Notes: a model not told the origin generated them from the sequence alone. 64,000 nt of DNA from Bacteroidota bacterium (GCA_018335575.1 JAGXRT010000064.1:1-64000), one strand, 5' to 3'; shown: positions 50,261-59,694, counted from the stretch's first letter. Numbers and translations: made by a program.

Positions 50261-53200
50261 ATGAAAATCAATCTTAATTTTTTATTTACTACATGTTTCT
50301 TTTTAATGTTTTCAACTTTATATTCTCAAAAGCAACAAAAAATATCATATCCAGAAGAATTATACAACTCCATTCAGTGGAGAAATATTGGACCATTTAG
50401 AGGGGGAAGAAGTGCCACAGTTACAGGAGTTCCAAACAAACCTAACTTGTATTATTTTGGTGCAACTGGTGGCGGTGTTTGGAAAACTACTGATGGTGGA
50501 AATACCTGGTCTAATATTTCTGATGGATTTTTTGGAGGTTCTGTAGGAGCAGTTTCAGTTAGCGAGTCTGATCCAAATGTTATCTATGTCGGAATGGGAG
50601 AAAAAACAGTACGTGGAAATGTTTCTTCTGGTGATGGCATATGGAAATCGGTTGATGCCGGAAAAACGTGGACACATATAGGTTTATCAAAATCCAGACA
50701 TATTCCGAGGATTAGAATTCATCCCAAAAATCATGACATAGTTTTTGCAGCCGTTTTGGGTGATTTATACAAATCGAGTGATGAACGAGGTGTCTACAAA
50801 TCAACCGATGGAGGTAAAAATTGGCGCAAGGTTTTATTCGCCAATGCAGATGCAGGGGCTATTGACTTAGTTATTGATCCTTCCAATTCCAGAATATTGT
50901 ATGCTTCTACTTGGAAAGTGCGAAGAACTCCTTACAGTTTAGAAAGTGGTGGCGAAGGGTCTGCACTGTGGAAAAGTGTTGATGAAGGTGAAACGTGGAC
51001 AAATATTTCAACAAACAACGGACTTCCAAAAGGGTTGTGGGGAATTTCGGGTGTTACAGTTGCTCCAAACAATTCAGATATTGTTTATGCTATTATTGAA
51101 AATGAAAATGGAGGCGTATATAAATCAACCGATGGCGGTAAAAACTGGAAATTATATAACAGTGATAGAGGATTACGTCAACGAGCTTGGTATTATACAC
51201 GAATTTATGCCGATTCAAAAGACGATAACATTGTTTATGTAGTTAATGTAAATTACCATAAATCTACCGATGGTGGTAAAACATTTAAAAACTACAATGC
51301 CCCTCATGGCGATCATCACGATTTGTGGATTGCTCCAGAAGACAATCAACGTTTGATTATAGCAGATGACGGTGGTGCACAAGTTAGTTTTGATGGAGGC
51401 GAAAATTGGTCTACCTATCACAATCAACCAACAGCACAGTTTTACAGAGTTACTACTGATAATTATTTTCCATACAGAATTTACGGTGCTCAACAAGACA
51501 ATTCAACTGTTAGAATACTACATAGAACAGAAGGGGGTTCCATTACAGAACGTGATTGGGAAGAAACAGCTGGTGGCGAAAGTGCACACATTGCCGTTGA
51601 TCCTTTAGATAATGATATAGTTTATGGCGGAAGTTATGGCGGATATTTAACACGTGTTAATCACAGAACCAAAGAAGAAAGGGCTATCAATGTTTGGCCA
51701 GACAACCCAATGGGACACGGAGCCGAAAGTTCTAAATACCGTTTTCAATGGAATTTCCCAATTTTCTTTTCTCCTCATAATCCTAAAAAATTATACACAA
51801 CTTCAAATCATTTGCATGTTACTTTTGATGAAGGAAATAGTTTTGAAACTATTTCACCCGATTTGACAAAAAACGACCCAACCACTTTAAAAGCATCTGG
51901 TGGTCCCATTACAAAAGATAATACCGGAGTTGAATATTACGGAACTATTTTTGCTGCAGCAGAATCACCTTTAGAAGCTGGTCTTATTTTTACAGGTTCA
52001 GACGATGGCTTAATCCATTATACAAATGACCATGGTAAAACATGGCAAAATGTTACCCCAAAATCAATGCCCGAATGGATGATGTTTAACAGCATAGATT
52101 TTCATCCAACGCAGAGAGGAACGGTTTATATTGCCGGAACACGCTATAAATTAGGCGACTACAATCCGTACCTTTACAAAACTACTGATTACGGTAAAAC
52201 GTGGCAGTTAATAACCAATGGAATTGATAAAGAATCTTTTACCCGCGTTGTTAGAGCAGATACAAAACAACATGGATTGTTATATTGTGGTACTGAAAAA
52301 GGAATGTATATTAGTTTTGATGACGGATTAAGTTGGAAACAATTTCAACTAAATTTACCCATCGTACCTATTACCGATATTACAGTAAAAAACAACAATC
52401 TAATTGTGGCAACTCAAGGTCGTTCATTTTGGATTATAGATGATCTTACACCTCTACATCAATTATCATCAGAAAAAATAAGTAAAAGCGAAATCTTGTT
52501 CAAACCTCAGTCTAGTTACCGGATGAAAGGCGGAACCAGAGGTAAATCAAAAACAGCTGGAGAAAATCATGCCGGAGGTGTTTCAGTTCACTTTTTTATT
52601 AAAGATACGTTAGAAAAGGATGTTTATGCACTTCAATTTAATGAGTATAACGGAAAACTCATAAAATCATTTTCAACTAAACCCAATAAAGAAAAAAATG
52701 AAGAAAAGCTTATGCTTAAAAAAGGAGCTAACTTATTTAACTGGAACATGCGTTATCCTGATGCTGAAAAAGTTGACGGTATGATTTTATGGTGGGCTTC
52801 ATTAAATGGTCCTACAGCCGTTCCTGGTATGTATAAAGTTTCCTTGTTAAAAAATAACTCCATAATAGACACTCAAAATTTTGAAATACTAAAAGACCAA
52901 AGAAGTACCAGTACATTAGCGGAAATTAAGCAACAATTTGATTTTACCTTAAGTGTACAAGAAAAATTATCTGAAATTCACACATCTTTAAAACAATTAA
53001 AAACTGTAAAAAATCAGTTAAATCATTTAAAATCGATGCTTGATAAAAACGAAAAATATAAAGCAATTTCAGAAAAAATTAAAACACTTGAATCTTCAAT
53101 CACCGCAGTTGAAAACGAGCTGTATCAAACCAAAAACAGAAGCAACCAAGACCCTTTAAATTTTCCAATTAAATTAAACAACAAATTGGGGCATTTAAAT

Positions 53201-53377
53201 GCATTGATTTCTATAGGTGATTTTAAACCAACCAATCAAATGTTAGATTACAAAGCTGAGTTATTCCAACTTATAGATTTACAATTAAATAAGATGAAAG
53301 AATTTGTAGATAAAGATATTACCGAACTAAACAATATGGTTAAAGAAAGCGATATACCGTTTATTTCAATTAAGTAA
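50261..53377 (+). CDS. Secreted BNR/Asp-box beta-propeller protein (VPS10/sortilin-like)
   Basis: A 1038-residue exported protein with a signal peptide (FLFTTCFFLMFSTLYSQ). The region 35-740 has many BNR/Asp-box repeats such as WKTTDGGNTW, YKSTDGGKNW and YKTTDYGKTW, predicting one or two beta-propellers like those of sortilin and xyloglucanases. The C-terminal part holds a beta-sandwich-like segment (about 770-880) and a helical coiled-coil-like stretch (about 890-960). It is common in Bacteroidota and often labelled glycosyl hydrolase, but no catalytic residues are demonstrable; function is unknown. Confidence 0.85.
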   Translation: MKINLNFLFTTCFFLMFSTLYSQKQQKISYPEELYNSIQWRNIGPFRGGRSATVTGVPNKPNLYYFGATGGGVWKTTDGGNTWSNISDGFFGGSVGAVSVSESDPNVIYVGMGEKTVRGNVSSGDGIWKSVDAGKTWTHIGLSKSRHIPRIRIHPKNHDIVFAAVLGDLYKSSDERGVYKSTDGGKNWRKVLFANADAGAIDLVIDPSNSRILYASTWKVRRTPYSLESGGEGSALWKSVDEGETWTNISTNNGLPKGLWGISGVTVAPNNSDIVYAIIENENGGVYKSTDGGKNWKLYNSDRGLRQRAWYYTRIYADSKDDNIVYVVNVNYHKSTDGGKTFKNYNAPHGDHHDLWIAPEDNQRLIIADDGGAQVSFDGGENWSTYHNQPTAQFYRVTTDNYFPYRIYGAQQDNSTVRILHRTEGGSITERDWEETAGGESAHIAVDPLDNDIVYGGSYGGYLTRVNHRTKEERAINVWPDNPMGHGAESSKYRFQWNFPIFFSPHNPKKLYTTSNHLHVTFDEGNSFETISPDLTKNDPTTLKASGGPITKDNTGVEYYGTIFAAAESPLEAGLIFTGSDDGLIHYTNDHGKTWQNVTPKSMPEWMMFNSIDFHPTQRGTVYIAGTRYKLGDYNPYLYKTTDYGKTWQLITNGIDKESFTRVVRADTKQHGLLYCGTEKGMYISFDDGLSWKQFQLNLPIVPITDITVKNNNLIVATQGRSFWIIDDLTPLHQLSSEKISKSEILFKPQSSYRMKGGTRGKSKTAGENHAGGVSVHFFIKDTLEKDVYALQFNEYNGKLIKSFSTKPNKEKNEEKLMLKKGANLFNWNMRYPDAEKVDGMILWWASLNGPTAVPGMYKVSLLKNNSIIDTQNFEILKDQRSTSTLAEIKQQFDFTLSVQEKLSEIHTSLKQLKTVKNQLNHLKSMLDKNEKYKAISEKIKTLESSITAVENELYQTKNRSNQDPLNFPIKLNNKLGHLNALISIGDFKPTNQMLDYKAELFQLIDLQLNKMKEFVDKDITELNNMVKESDIPFISIK

Positions 53378-53387
53378 TGTACTAAAA

Positions 53388-53416
53388 AAAAGAGAGGTTT
53401 TTTTAACCTCTCTTTT
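53388..53416. terminator. Bidirectional terminator between BNR protein and small membrane gene
   Basis: Perfect 12-bp stem AAAAGAGAGGTT/AACCTCTCTTTT with a 5-T loop and flanking A/T tracts; overlaps the last codons of the minus-strand gene. Confidence 0.88.
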
Positions 53417-53654
53417 GTTTTTTAAGTCTATTGAGTGTAATTCTGGCCATAAACAATCCGTATGCAATTCCTATAATTAATTTTATGGCAAGGTATTTAA
53501 GCCATGTAAAATCATTAAAACTAACAGATACTGCATCTAAATTTCCAACCTTAATCAGTTCAAAAATCATTTCTATTATAATAACAATAATAACAAAGAT
53601 TGCAGAAAATCTAATTACCAAACTCCAATACGAAGGTAAATTTGTTGGTTTCAT
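53403..53654 (-). CDS. Small two-helix membrane protein
   Basis: An 83-residue protein with two predicted helices (about 11-33 and 51-70) and a basic tail (RLKKQKRG) encoded inside the terminator stem. No family recognised. It follows the MazG-like gene by 1 bp and appears co-transcribed. Confidence 0.6.
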   Translation of the reverse strand: MKPTNLPSYWSLVIRFSAIFVIIVIIIEMIFELIKVGNLDAVSVSFNDFTWLKYLAIKLIIGIAYGLFMARITLNRLKKQKRG

Positions 53655-53655
53655 T

Positions 53656-53982
53656 TTATTTTAATTTTTGATTATTTTGATGGCGATCATGATCGCGTTT
53701 TGTTTTGATATCCATTTTTTTATCAAAAGCTGCTTGTAAATCTACACCAGTTTGATTGGCTAAACACAAAACTACAAAAACCACATCGGCTAATTCTTCG
53801 CCAAGATCTTTAGATTTATCGCTTTCTTTTTCACTTTGCTCACCATACCTGCGAGCTATAATTCGGGCTACTTCGCCAACTTCTTCCGTTAATTGTGCCA
53901 TATTGGTAAGTTCATTAAAATAACGAACTCCGTGATTTTTAATCCACTCATCAACAACTAATTGCGCATTTTTTATATCCAT
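53656..53982 (-). CDS. MazG-like nucleotide pyrophosphohydrolase
   Basis: A 108-residue helical protein of the all-alpha NTP pyrophosphatase superfamily. Metal-binding motif: QLTEEVGEVARII (29-41) with ExxE, followed by GEELADVVFVVLCLAN (about 67-82) with the matching ExxD. It should hydrolyse non-canonical or excess NTPs to monophosphates. A single domain, unlike the two-domain MazG of E. coli. A TATATTTAG box lies close upstream at about 53995-54005. Confidence 0.85.
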   Translation of the reverse strand: MDIKNAQLVVDEWIKNHGVRYFNELTNMAQLTEEVGEVARIIARRYGEQSEKESDKSKDLGEELADVVFVVLCLANQTGVDLQAAFDKKMDIKTKRDHDRHQNNQKLK

Positions 53983-54010
53983 TGTACTAATTTTAAGCTA
54001 AATATACGTA

Positions 54011-54655
54011 TTAAACTTTAATCGATTTTAAATAGGTCATAAACTCTTTTCTTGATATTTCTCTTGCACCAAAACTAGCTAAATAATCGGTATACATTTG
54101 ACAATCAATTAGCCTATAGTTTTCTTTTTTAAGTTTATCAACCAAATAAACTAATGCAATTTTAGAAGCGTTAGATTCTTTACTAAACATACTCTCGCCA
54201 CAGAAAACAGTTCCTAAATCTACTCCGTACAATCCACCAACCAACTCATTATTTTTCCAAACTTCTACCGATTTAGCAAAACCTGCTTTATGAAAGTTGA
54301 TATAAGCTGTTCTCATTTCATCGGTTATCCAAGTACTGTCTTGTCCAGTACGTTGAATTGTTTTACATTGACTTATTACCTTTTCAAAAGCCTGATTATA
54401 CGTAACGGTATACAATTCTTTATTAAGTAATTGCTTTAAACTTTTAGAAATTTTAAACTCGTTTGGAAACAATACCATTCGAGGATTTAAACTGTACCAA
54501 ATTATGGGTTCATTGTCAGAAAACCACGGAAAAATTCCACTTTTATATGCTAACAACAAGCGTTCAACAGATAAATCGCCTCCAATAGCAACCATTCCGT
54601 ATTTATTGGCTGTACTTACCGGAGGAAAATAAAGCGATGCTGTTACAACATACAT
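54011..54655 (-). CDS. aat: Leucyl/phenylalanyl-tRNA-protein transferase
   Basis: A 214-residue cytosolic enzyme that adds Leu or Phe to N-terminal Lys or Arg of proteins, marking them for ClpAP (bacterial N-end rule). Diagnostic segments: YFPPVSTANKYGMVAIGGDLS (near 9-29), YKSGIFPWFSDNEPIIWYSLNPRMVLFP, and GGLYGVDLGTVFCGESMFSKESNASKIAL. Full length. Confidence 0.95.
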   Translation of the reverse strand: MYVVTASLYFPPVSTANKYGMVAIGGDLSVERLLLAYKSGIFPWFSDNEPIIWYSLNPRMVLFPNEFKISKSLKQLLNKELYTVTYNQAFEKVISQCKTIQRTGQDSTWITDEMRTAYINFHKAGFAKSVEVWKNNELVGGLYGVDLGTVFCGESMFSKESNASKIALVYLVDKLKKENYRLIDCQMYTDYLASFGAREISRKEFMTYLKSIKV

Positions 54656-54675
54656 GATTGGTAATTAACTTCGGT

Positions 54676-55041
54676 TTAAAACGGCAAATCGTCTTCGTCT
54701 TCTGATAAATTAAAATCTGTAGTAGTTTCAAATTCTTGAACAGTATCAATTGGTGGTGGAGTTGAAGTATTGTTAAGTTTTTCTATTCTCCAACCTTGAA
54801 TCGAGTTAAAATACTTGGTTTCTCCCTGTGGACTTACCCATTCTCTACCTCTTAAATTAATGCTAATTTTAACCGGTTCTCCAATATTATAATTGTTGAG
54901 TAAGTCTGTCTTATCTTGAGTAAACTCAACTAATAAAAATTGCGGATATTGTTCATCTGTAGTAACCACTACTTCTCTTTTTTTAAAATTTCCAAAGGTT
55001 TGAGTTTCCCCAATTTTTTTGATTGTTCCTGTAATTTCCAT
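54676..55041 (-). CDS. DUF3127-domain protein
   Basis: A 121-residue small protein with an OB-like N-terminal domain (about 1-90): MEITGTIKKIGETQTFGNFKKREVVV and GREWVSPQGETKYFNSIQGWRIE match DUF3127. The tail is acidic and ends EDEDDLPF, which resembles the acidic tip of single-stranded DNA binding proteins; whether it binds the same partners is only a guess. First gene of the run down to the small membrane protein. Confidence 0.85.
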   Translation of the reverse strand: MEITGTIKKIGETQTFGNFKKREVVVTTDEQYPQFLLVEFTQDKTDLLNNYNIGEPVKISINLRGREWVSPQGETKYFNSIQGWRIEKLNNTSTPPPIDTVQEFETTTDFNLSEDEDDLPF

Positions 55042-55194
55042 CGTTTTCTATAATTTTACATTGTATATAATTGCAATTCACTTTATAATTAGTTAAAATA
55101 CTTATCTTTATTCCAGCTCAATTAATAGTGATAGCATACAAAGATAACATCAATTTTAATTGAAATAAAATAAATCCAATTATAAGGACTGATT

Positions 55195-56355
55195 ATGGTT
55201 TTTTCTTCGTTAAAAAAGACAACTCAGATAATTTTAATATTAATTTCATTTGGCATTGTTTCGCTTATTTTATGGAATACGTATGTGTTTTTTCAAGAAT
55301 TTAAAATACAAGAGCGAATTAAAATGGAAATTTTAGCCGCTGCTCAAAAAGATTTAGCTCTAAATACCGATTTAAACGCAAACATTCAATTACCATTAAC
55401 AATAATATCTACCAATAACAACATTCCAATGATTTTGGTAAATCAATTTGGAGAGATTGAGAGTTTTCAAAATTTAGACACTACCTTGGTTAAAGTACCT
55501 GGATATATTGAAAAGCAATTAGCGGTAATGAAAAAGGAAAATGAACCCATCATTATCAATTTTTATGAAAACAAACACAGCTATATTTATTATCGAAATT
55601 CTGATTTATTAAATAAACTAAGCTATTACCCCATTACATTAGTGTTAATTTTAGTTTTGTTTAGTACCGTTATTTATTTGTTTTTTAAATCGAATAAAAC
55701 TGCAGAACAAAACAGGCTTTGGACAGGAATGGCTAAAGAAACGGCACATCAAATTGGAACACCGCTTTCTTCGCTAATGGGATGGTTAGAAATTTTACGG
55801 GCAGAAAAGGTACCTGATGATATCTTACTTGAAATTGAAAAAGACATCAATCGTTTACACGAAATTACTGATAGGTTTTCAAAAATTGGTTCTGTACCTT
55901 CATTATCAATGCTAGATGTTATTGAATGTACCGAAAACTCTTTTGAATATTTAAAATCAAGGTGGTCTAAACAAATTGACTTTCACTTTAAACCTATAAA
56001 TTCTAAAGTTTTCACATTGTTAAACACTCCACTCTTTAATTGGGTAATTGAAAATATTGTAAAAAATGCATTGGATGCCATGAGTGGAAAAGGAAAAATT
56101 TCGATTTATTTTGAAGAATCTGAGGATATTATAACAATATTTATAAAGGATAATGGAAAAGGTATTCCGTATGAAATTCGAAAAAAAATATTTTCACCCG
56201 GATTTACTACTAAAAAACGTGGCTGGGGTTTAGGATTATCCTTATCTAAACGAATAATAGAAGATTATCACAACGGGAAACTTTTTATAAAAGAGTCCGA
56301 AATAAACAGAGGAACAACCTTTGGAATTAGCTTAAAAAAAGTTTCACCTTTATAA
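55195..56355 (+). CDS. Membrane sensor histidine kinase
   Basis: A 386-residue kinase with two membrane helices (about 12-32 and 145-165) enclosing a periplasmic sensor domain of about 110 residues. The H-box is AKETAHQIGTPLSSLMGW (about 180-197, His185), followed by the N-box NWVIENIVKNALDAMSG, G1 DNGKGIP, F-box IFSPGFTTKK and G2 GWGLGLSLSKRIIEDY. No response regulator gene is adjacent, so its partner is elsewhere. Its end overlaps the converging HIT gene by 6 bp. Confidence 0.92.
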   Translation: MVFSSLKKTTQIILILISFGIVSLILWNTYVFFQEFKIQERIKMEILAAAQKDLALNTDLNANIQLPLTIISTNNNIPMILVNQFGEIESFQNLDTTLVKVPGYIEKQLAVMKKENEPIIINFYENKHSYIYYRNSDLLNKLSYYPITLVLILVLFSTVIYLFFKSNKTAEQNRLWTGMAKETAHQIGTPLSSLMGWLEILRAEKVPDDILLEIEKDINRLHEITDRFSKIGSVPSLSMLDVIECTENSFEYLKSRWSKQIDFHFKPINSKVFTLLNTPLFNWVIENIVKNALDAMSGKGKISIYFEESEDIITIFIKDNGKGIPYEIRKKIFSPGFTTKKRGWGLGLSLSKRIIEDYHNGKLFIKESEINRGTTFGISLKKVSPL

Positions 56356-56739
56356 TTTATCGCTTATACTTTTGGCAGTATTTACAAATTCATCAGAAGT
56401 TAACTGTACTTTTTTTGTAAAACGCATATCGTCCATTTCATTTATCGGAATTAGATGAACATGAACGTGTGGCACTTCAAGTCCAACAACAGCCATTCCT
56501 ATTCGTTTACAAGGTATTGCTTTTTCTAATGCAATAGCAACTGTTCTAGAAAACTGCATTAAACCGCTATAGGCATCCTCATCCAAATCAAATAGTTTAT
56601 TGACTTCTTTTTTAGGAATAACAATAGTATGTCCTTTAGCATTGGGGTTTATATCTAAAAATGCTAAGAAATTATCATCTTCTGCTACTTTGTAACATGG
56701 AATTTCTCCCTGAACGATTTTTGTAAATATTGTACTCAT
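56350..56739 (-). CDS. HIT-family hydrolase
   Basis: A 129-residue HIT protein with the catalytic triad HVHVHLIP (about 91-98), preceded by FLDINPNAKGHTIVIPKKEV. Likely a nucleoside phosphoramidase or dinucleotide hydrolase, HinT-like. Downstream of greA on the minus strand, but separated from it by a terminator. Confidence 0.92.
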   Translation of the reverse strand: MSTIFTKIVQGEIPCYKVAEDDNFLAFLDINPNAKGHTIVIPKKEVNKLFDLDEDAYSGLMQFSRTVAIALEKAIPCKRIGMAVVGLEVPHVHVHLIPINEMDDMRFTKKVQLTSDEFVNTAKSISDKL

Positions 56740-56753
56740 AATTATAATTATTA

Positions 56754-56778
56754 CAAAAAATCCCCTTAATTGGGGATT
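56754..56778 (-). terminator. Intrinsic terminator of greA
   Basis: Stem AATCCCC/GGGGATT (56759-56765, 56772-56778), loop of 6, followed on the minus strand by six T. Confidence 0.88.
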
Positions 56779-56785
56779 CTTATGA

Positions 56786-57259
56786 TTAGCGTGTTATATC
56801 TAAAATTTCAACTTTTATAGTTCCGTTTGGTACAGTTATATCAACAACATCTCCTATTTTATTTCCTAGTAATCCTTTTCCAAAAGGAGAATTTACAGAA
56901 AGTTTCCCCGATTTTAAATCGGCTTCAGAATCTGCTACTAGCTTATAGGTTAAAATCATATTATTTGATAAGTTTTTAATTTTAACCGTTGATAAAATCA
57001 ACACTTTTGAAGTATCAAGCTGAGTTTCATCTATAACTCTTGCTGTTGCTACAATTTCCTTAAGTTTTGAAATTTTCATTTCTAACATCCCCTGAGCTTC
57101 TTTTGCAGCATCATACTCTGCATTTTCAGACAAATCTCCTTTATCTCTGGCATCAGCAATTGCTTGAGAAGCTTTAGGGCGCTCAATGCTCTCTAAATAT
57201 TCTAGTTCGTCTTTTAATTTTTTTAACCCTTCGGGTGTATAATATGCAATACTGTTCAT
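56786..57259 (-). CDS. greA: Transcription elongation factor GreA
   Basis: A 157-residue factor that enters the RNA polymerase secondary channel and stimulates cleavage of backtracked RNA. The N-terminal coiled coil carries the two acidic tip residues in DARDKGDLSENAEYDAAKEAQ (39-59); the C-terminal FKBP-like domain ends SPFGKGLLGNKIGDVVDITVPNG. Full length with TATATTTG about 65 bp upstream. Confidence 0.96.
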   Translation of the reverse strand: MNSIAYYTPEGLKKLKDELEYLESIERPKASQAIADARDKGDLSENAEYDAAKEAQGMLEMKISKLKEIVATARVIDETQLDTSKVLILSTVKIKNLSNNMILTYKLVADSEADLKSGKLSVNSPFGKGLLGNKIGDVVDITVPNGTIKVEILDITR

Positions 57260-57323
57260 GTTCTAATCTTTTAAAAAATACAAAAATCCCAATGCTGATG
57301 AGTTCAGATTGAGACTTCATTCA

Positions 57324-57331
57324 CAAATATA
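57324..57331 (-). promoter_or_regulatory. -7 box TATATTTG for greA
   Basis: Minus-strand TATATTTG matches the consensus exactly and gives a leader of about 55-60 nt for greA. Confidence 0.5.
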
Positions 57332-57383
57332 CAAAATAATTGTAAATTGCAATATTCATTGCCTAACGTAATATCATTTAAAA

Positions 57384-57806
57384 ATGAGAGTATTTTTATT
57401 CTGTTTTTTGGTTATAATGATTTCTTTTGCTTGCGAAAGTGATCAACAAAATAACATTTTACCTCGGGTTCAAGTTAATGAAACTTTAAATTTATCAAAC
57501 CCAGAATTTATTAATTTACAGGTTGCCGGTGGATGGTCATACGCAAATGGCGGAATCAGTGGATTAATTGTTTATAACCTTAATGGAAACTCTTTTAAAG
57601 CATGGGAACGCAGTTGTCCGCATTTAAAACCTTCAACTTGTACTCGAATGACAGTAGAGAATAGTTTTAAGATGAAGTGTCATTGCGATCAAAGTGAATT
57701 TAATATACTTAATGGTTCACCTTTAACTGCTGGAATTAACTTTGGTGCACGCGAATACAAAGCAACACTAATTAATGCTACCACCTTAAAAATCACAAAT
57801 TTTTAG
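57384..57806 (+). CDS. Rieske-like lipoprotein with incomplete cluster motif
   Basis: A 140-residue exported protein, probably a lipoprotein (Cys17 after a short hydrophobic stretch). Its fold looks Rieske-like: WERSCPHLKPSTC (Cys78, His80) and KCHCDQSEFNILNGSP (Cys99, Cys101). A functional Rieske site needs C-x-H and C-x2-H; here the second His is Asp102, so a normal 2Fe-2S cluster is unlikely. The extra cysteines may form disulfides. Function unknown. Confidence 0.72.
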   Translation: MRVFLFCFLVIMISFACESDQQNNILPRVQVNETLNLSNPEFINLQVAGGWSYANGGISGLIVYNLNGNSFKAWERSCPHLKPSTCTRMTVENSFKMKCHCDQSEFNILNGSPLTAGINFGAREYKATLINATTLKITNF

Positions 57807-57826
57807 TCAATCTAACTAGAGATGTG

Positions 57827-57834
57827 TATTTTTG
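57827..57834 (+). promoter_or_regulatory. -7 box TATTTTTG for purK
   Basis: TATTTTTG fits TAnnTTTG, 15 bp before the GTG at 57850. It overlaps a possible TTG start at 57832, which would precede the transcription start, supporting the GTG. Confidence 0.55.
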
Positions 57835-57849
57835 CACGAAACTACCATT

Positions 57850-58998
57850 GTGAAAAATTACTTTTCATCTCAATTTAAATTAGGAATCCTTGGTGGCGGT
57901 CAGTTAGGAAAAATGCTGCTTACCGAAACACAAAAGTTTGACATTTTTACTTCTGTTCTTGATTCTTCAAAAGATGCTCCTTGTGCTTTAATTGCTCATC
58001 AATTTACTGTTGGTGATTTAATGGATTTTGAAACCGTGTATCGTTTTGGAAAAACCGTTGACTTATTAACGATTGAGATTGAACATATAAACATTAAAGC
58101 CTTATACCAATTAGAAAAAGAGGGGCTTACCATTTACCCGCAACCCAGTGTCATTGAAACCATTCAACACAAAGGAAAACAAAAAGATTTTTATAAAACA
58201 CATCTAATACCAACAGCCGATTTTTATCGGTATAATTCAATTAAAGAATTAAAATCTTATCCATTTGATTTCCCATTTATATGGAAATCTGCTCAATTTG
58301 GTTATGACGGCATGGGTGTAAAAGTGGTGAAAAATGAAATTGACATACAAACCTTACCTGATGTAGAGTGTATTATAGAAAAAATGATTCCGTTTAAAAT
58401 GGAATTAGCTGTAATTGTTGCTCGTAATCATCAAAATGAAATAAAATCTTTTCCTGTTGTTGAGATGGAATTTCATCCGGAAGCAAATCAGGTTGAATAC
58501 GTTATTTGTCCAGCACGTATTCCTGATGCTATTGCTACTCAAGCTCAGGAAGTAGCATTAAAAGTTACAGAATCATTTAATCATGTTGGTCTTTTGGCTG
58601 TTGAATTGTTTTTGACAGAAAATGACGAAATTTTAGTAAATGAAGTTGCACCTAGACCACATAATAGCGGTCATTACAGCATAGAAGCTTCGTATACCAA
58701 TCAATTTGAACAGCATTTAAGAGCTATTTTAAATTTGCCTTTAGGAAATACCGATAGTAAATTAGCCGGAATTATGGTAAATTTGGTTGGCAGTGAGGGG
58801 TATTCAGGTGATGTAGTTTATCAAAATATGAATGAAATTCTAAAAATAAATGGTGTAACACCACATATTTATGGTAAAAAGCAAACTAGGCCGTTTCGTA
58901 AAATGGGACATGTAACCATTGTAAATAAATCGGTTGATACAGCTCGAGAAATTGCTGAAACAGTTAAGAATACTATAAAAGTGATAAGTACCAAGTAA
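57850..58998 (+). CDS. purK: 5-(carboxyamino)imidazole ribonucleotide synthase
   Basis: A 382-residue ATP-grasp enzyme that carboxylates aminoimidazole ribotide in purine synthesis. Seen: KLGILGGGQLGKMLL (9-23), VDLLTIEIEHIN, FIWKSAQFGYDGMGVKVV, VIVARN and EILVNEVAPRPHNSGHYSIEA. Start chosen at GTG 57850 (MKNYFSSQFKLG) because the upstream TTG lies inside a -7 box. purE follows by 19 bp; the two enzymes act in succession. Confidence 0.94.
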   Translation: MKNYFSSQFKLGILGGGQLGKMLLTETQKFDIFTSVLDSSKDAPCALIAHQFTVGDLMDFETVYRFGKTVDLLTIEIEHINIKALYQLEKEGLTIYPQPSVIETIQHKGKQKDFYKTHLIPTADFYRYNSIKELKSYPFDFPFIWKSAQFGYDGMGVKVVKNEIDIQTLPDVECIIEKMIPFKMELAVIVARNHQNEIKSFPVVEMEFHPEANQVEYVICPARIPDAIATQAQEVALKVTESFNHVGLLAVELFLTENDEILVNEVAPRPHNSGHYSIEASYTNQFEQHLRAILNLPLGNTDSKLAGIMVNLVGSEGYSGDVVYQNMNEILKINGVTPHIYGKKQTRPFRKMGHVTIVNKSVDTAREIAETVKNTIKVISTK

Positions 58999-59017
58999 CG
59001 TTAATACATGTAAAAAA

Positions 59018-59515
59018 ATGGCTAAAGTAAGTATAATTATGGGAAGCAAATCAGATTTCCCTATTATGGAACAAGCATTAAATGTTTTAAAAGACTTTAA
59101 TATCTCTGTAGAAGTTGATATCGTTTCAGCACATCGTACCCCTGAAAAAATGGTAGAATTTGCAAAAAATGCTCATTTAAAAAATGTATCGGTAATTATT
59201 GCCGGTGCAGGAGGTGCTGCTCATTTACCAGGTATGGTTGCTTCATTATCTCCCTTACCAGTAATAGGAGTTCCTATTAAATCAAGTAATTCTATTGACG
59301 GCTGGGATTCTGTACTTTCTATACTTCAAATGCCTAATGGTGTACCTGTTGCAACAGTAGCTTTAAACGCAGGTCAAAATGCCGGAATTTTAGCTGCACA
59401 AATATTAGGAGCTTCAAATAAAGAAATTCTTGAAAAAGTGGTAGATTTTAAAATCAAGCTAAAAGAAAAAGTATTAAACGATTCTAAAAACTTAAATTCT
59501 CAAAATCATTATTAA
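59018..59515 (+). CDS. purE: 5-(carboxyamino)imidazole ribonucleotide mutase
   Basis: A 165-residue class I PurE that converts N5-CAIR to CAIR. Motifs: IIMGSKSDFPIMEQAL (6-21), VSAHRTPEKM (38-47) with the catalytic His, AGAGGAAHLPGMVAS and MPNGVPVATVALN. Co-transcribed with purK, whose product is its substrate. Confidence 0.96.
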   Translation: MAKVSIIMGSKSDFPIMEQALNVLKDFNISVEVDIVSAHRTPEKMVEFAKNAHLKNVSVIIAGAGGAAHLPGMVASLSPLPVIGVPIKSSNSIDGWDSVLSILQMPNGVPVATVALNAGQNAGILAAQILGASNKEILEKVVDFKIKLKEKVLNDSKNLNSQNHY

Positions 59516-59649
59516 AAATTTACTGTTTTCTAATTTTTCCGCTTTTTTATATTAAGAATAGTTTATTTATTTAAAATTATAGTACAGTTATTTTAAAATA
59601 TTTTAGATGTTTTAACATAATAATTAAAGTATTTATATATTTCAAAATT

Positions 59650-59671
59650 AGTGACTTAAGTCACTTTTTTT
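59650..59671 (+). terminator. Probable terminator of purKE
   Basis: Palindrome AGTGACTTAAGTCACT (59650-59665) running into a T tract. A dyad operator is an alternative reading. Confidence 0.6.
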
Positions 59672-59686
59672 ATTAAAATAAATTTA

Positions 59687-59694
59687 TATATTCG
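59687..59694 (+). promoter_or_regulatory. Candidate -7 box TATATTCG for the M3 peptidase gene
   Basis: TATATTCG differs from TAnnTTTG at one base and lies 20 bp before the ATG at 59715. Confidence 0.4.

Noticed and set aside
50946-51866. Alternative frames inside the BNR-repeat gene
   Set aside because: Caused by the repeated sequence; no independent start context or motif.
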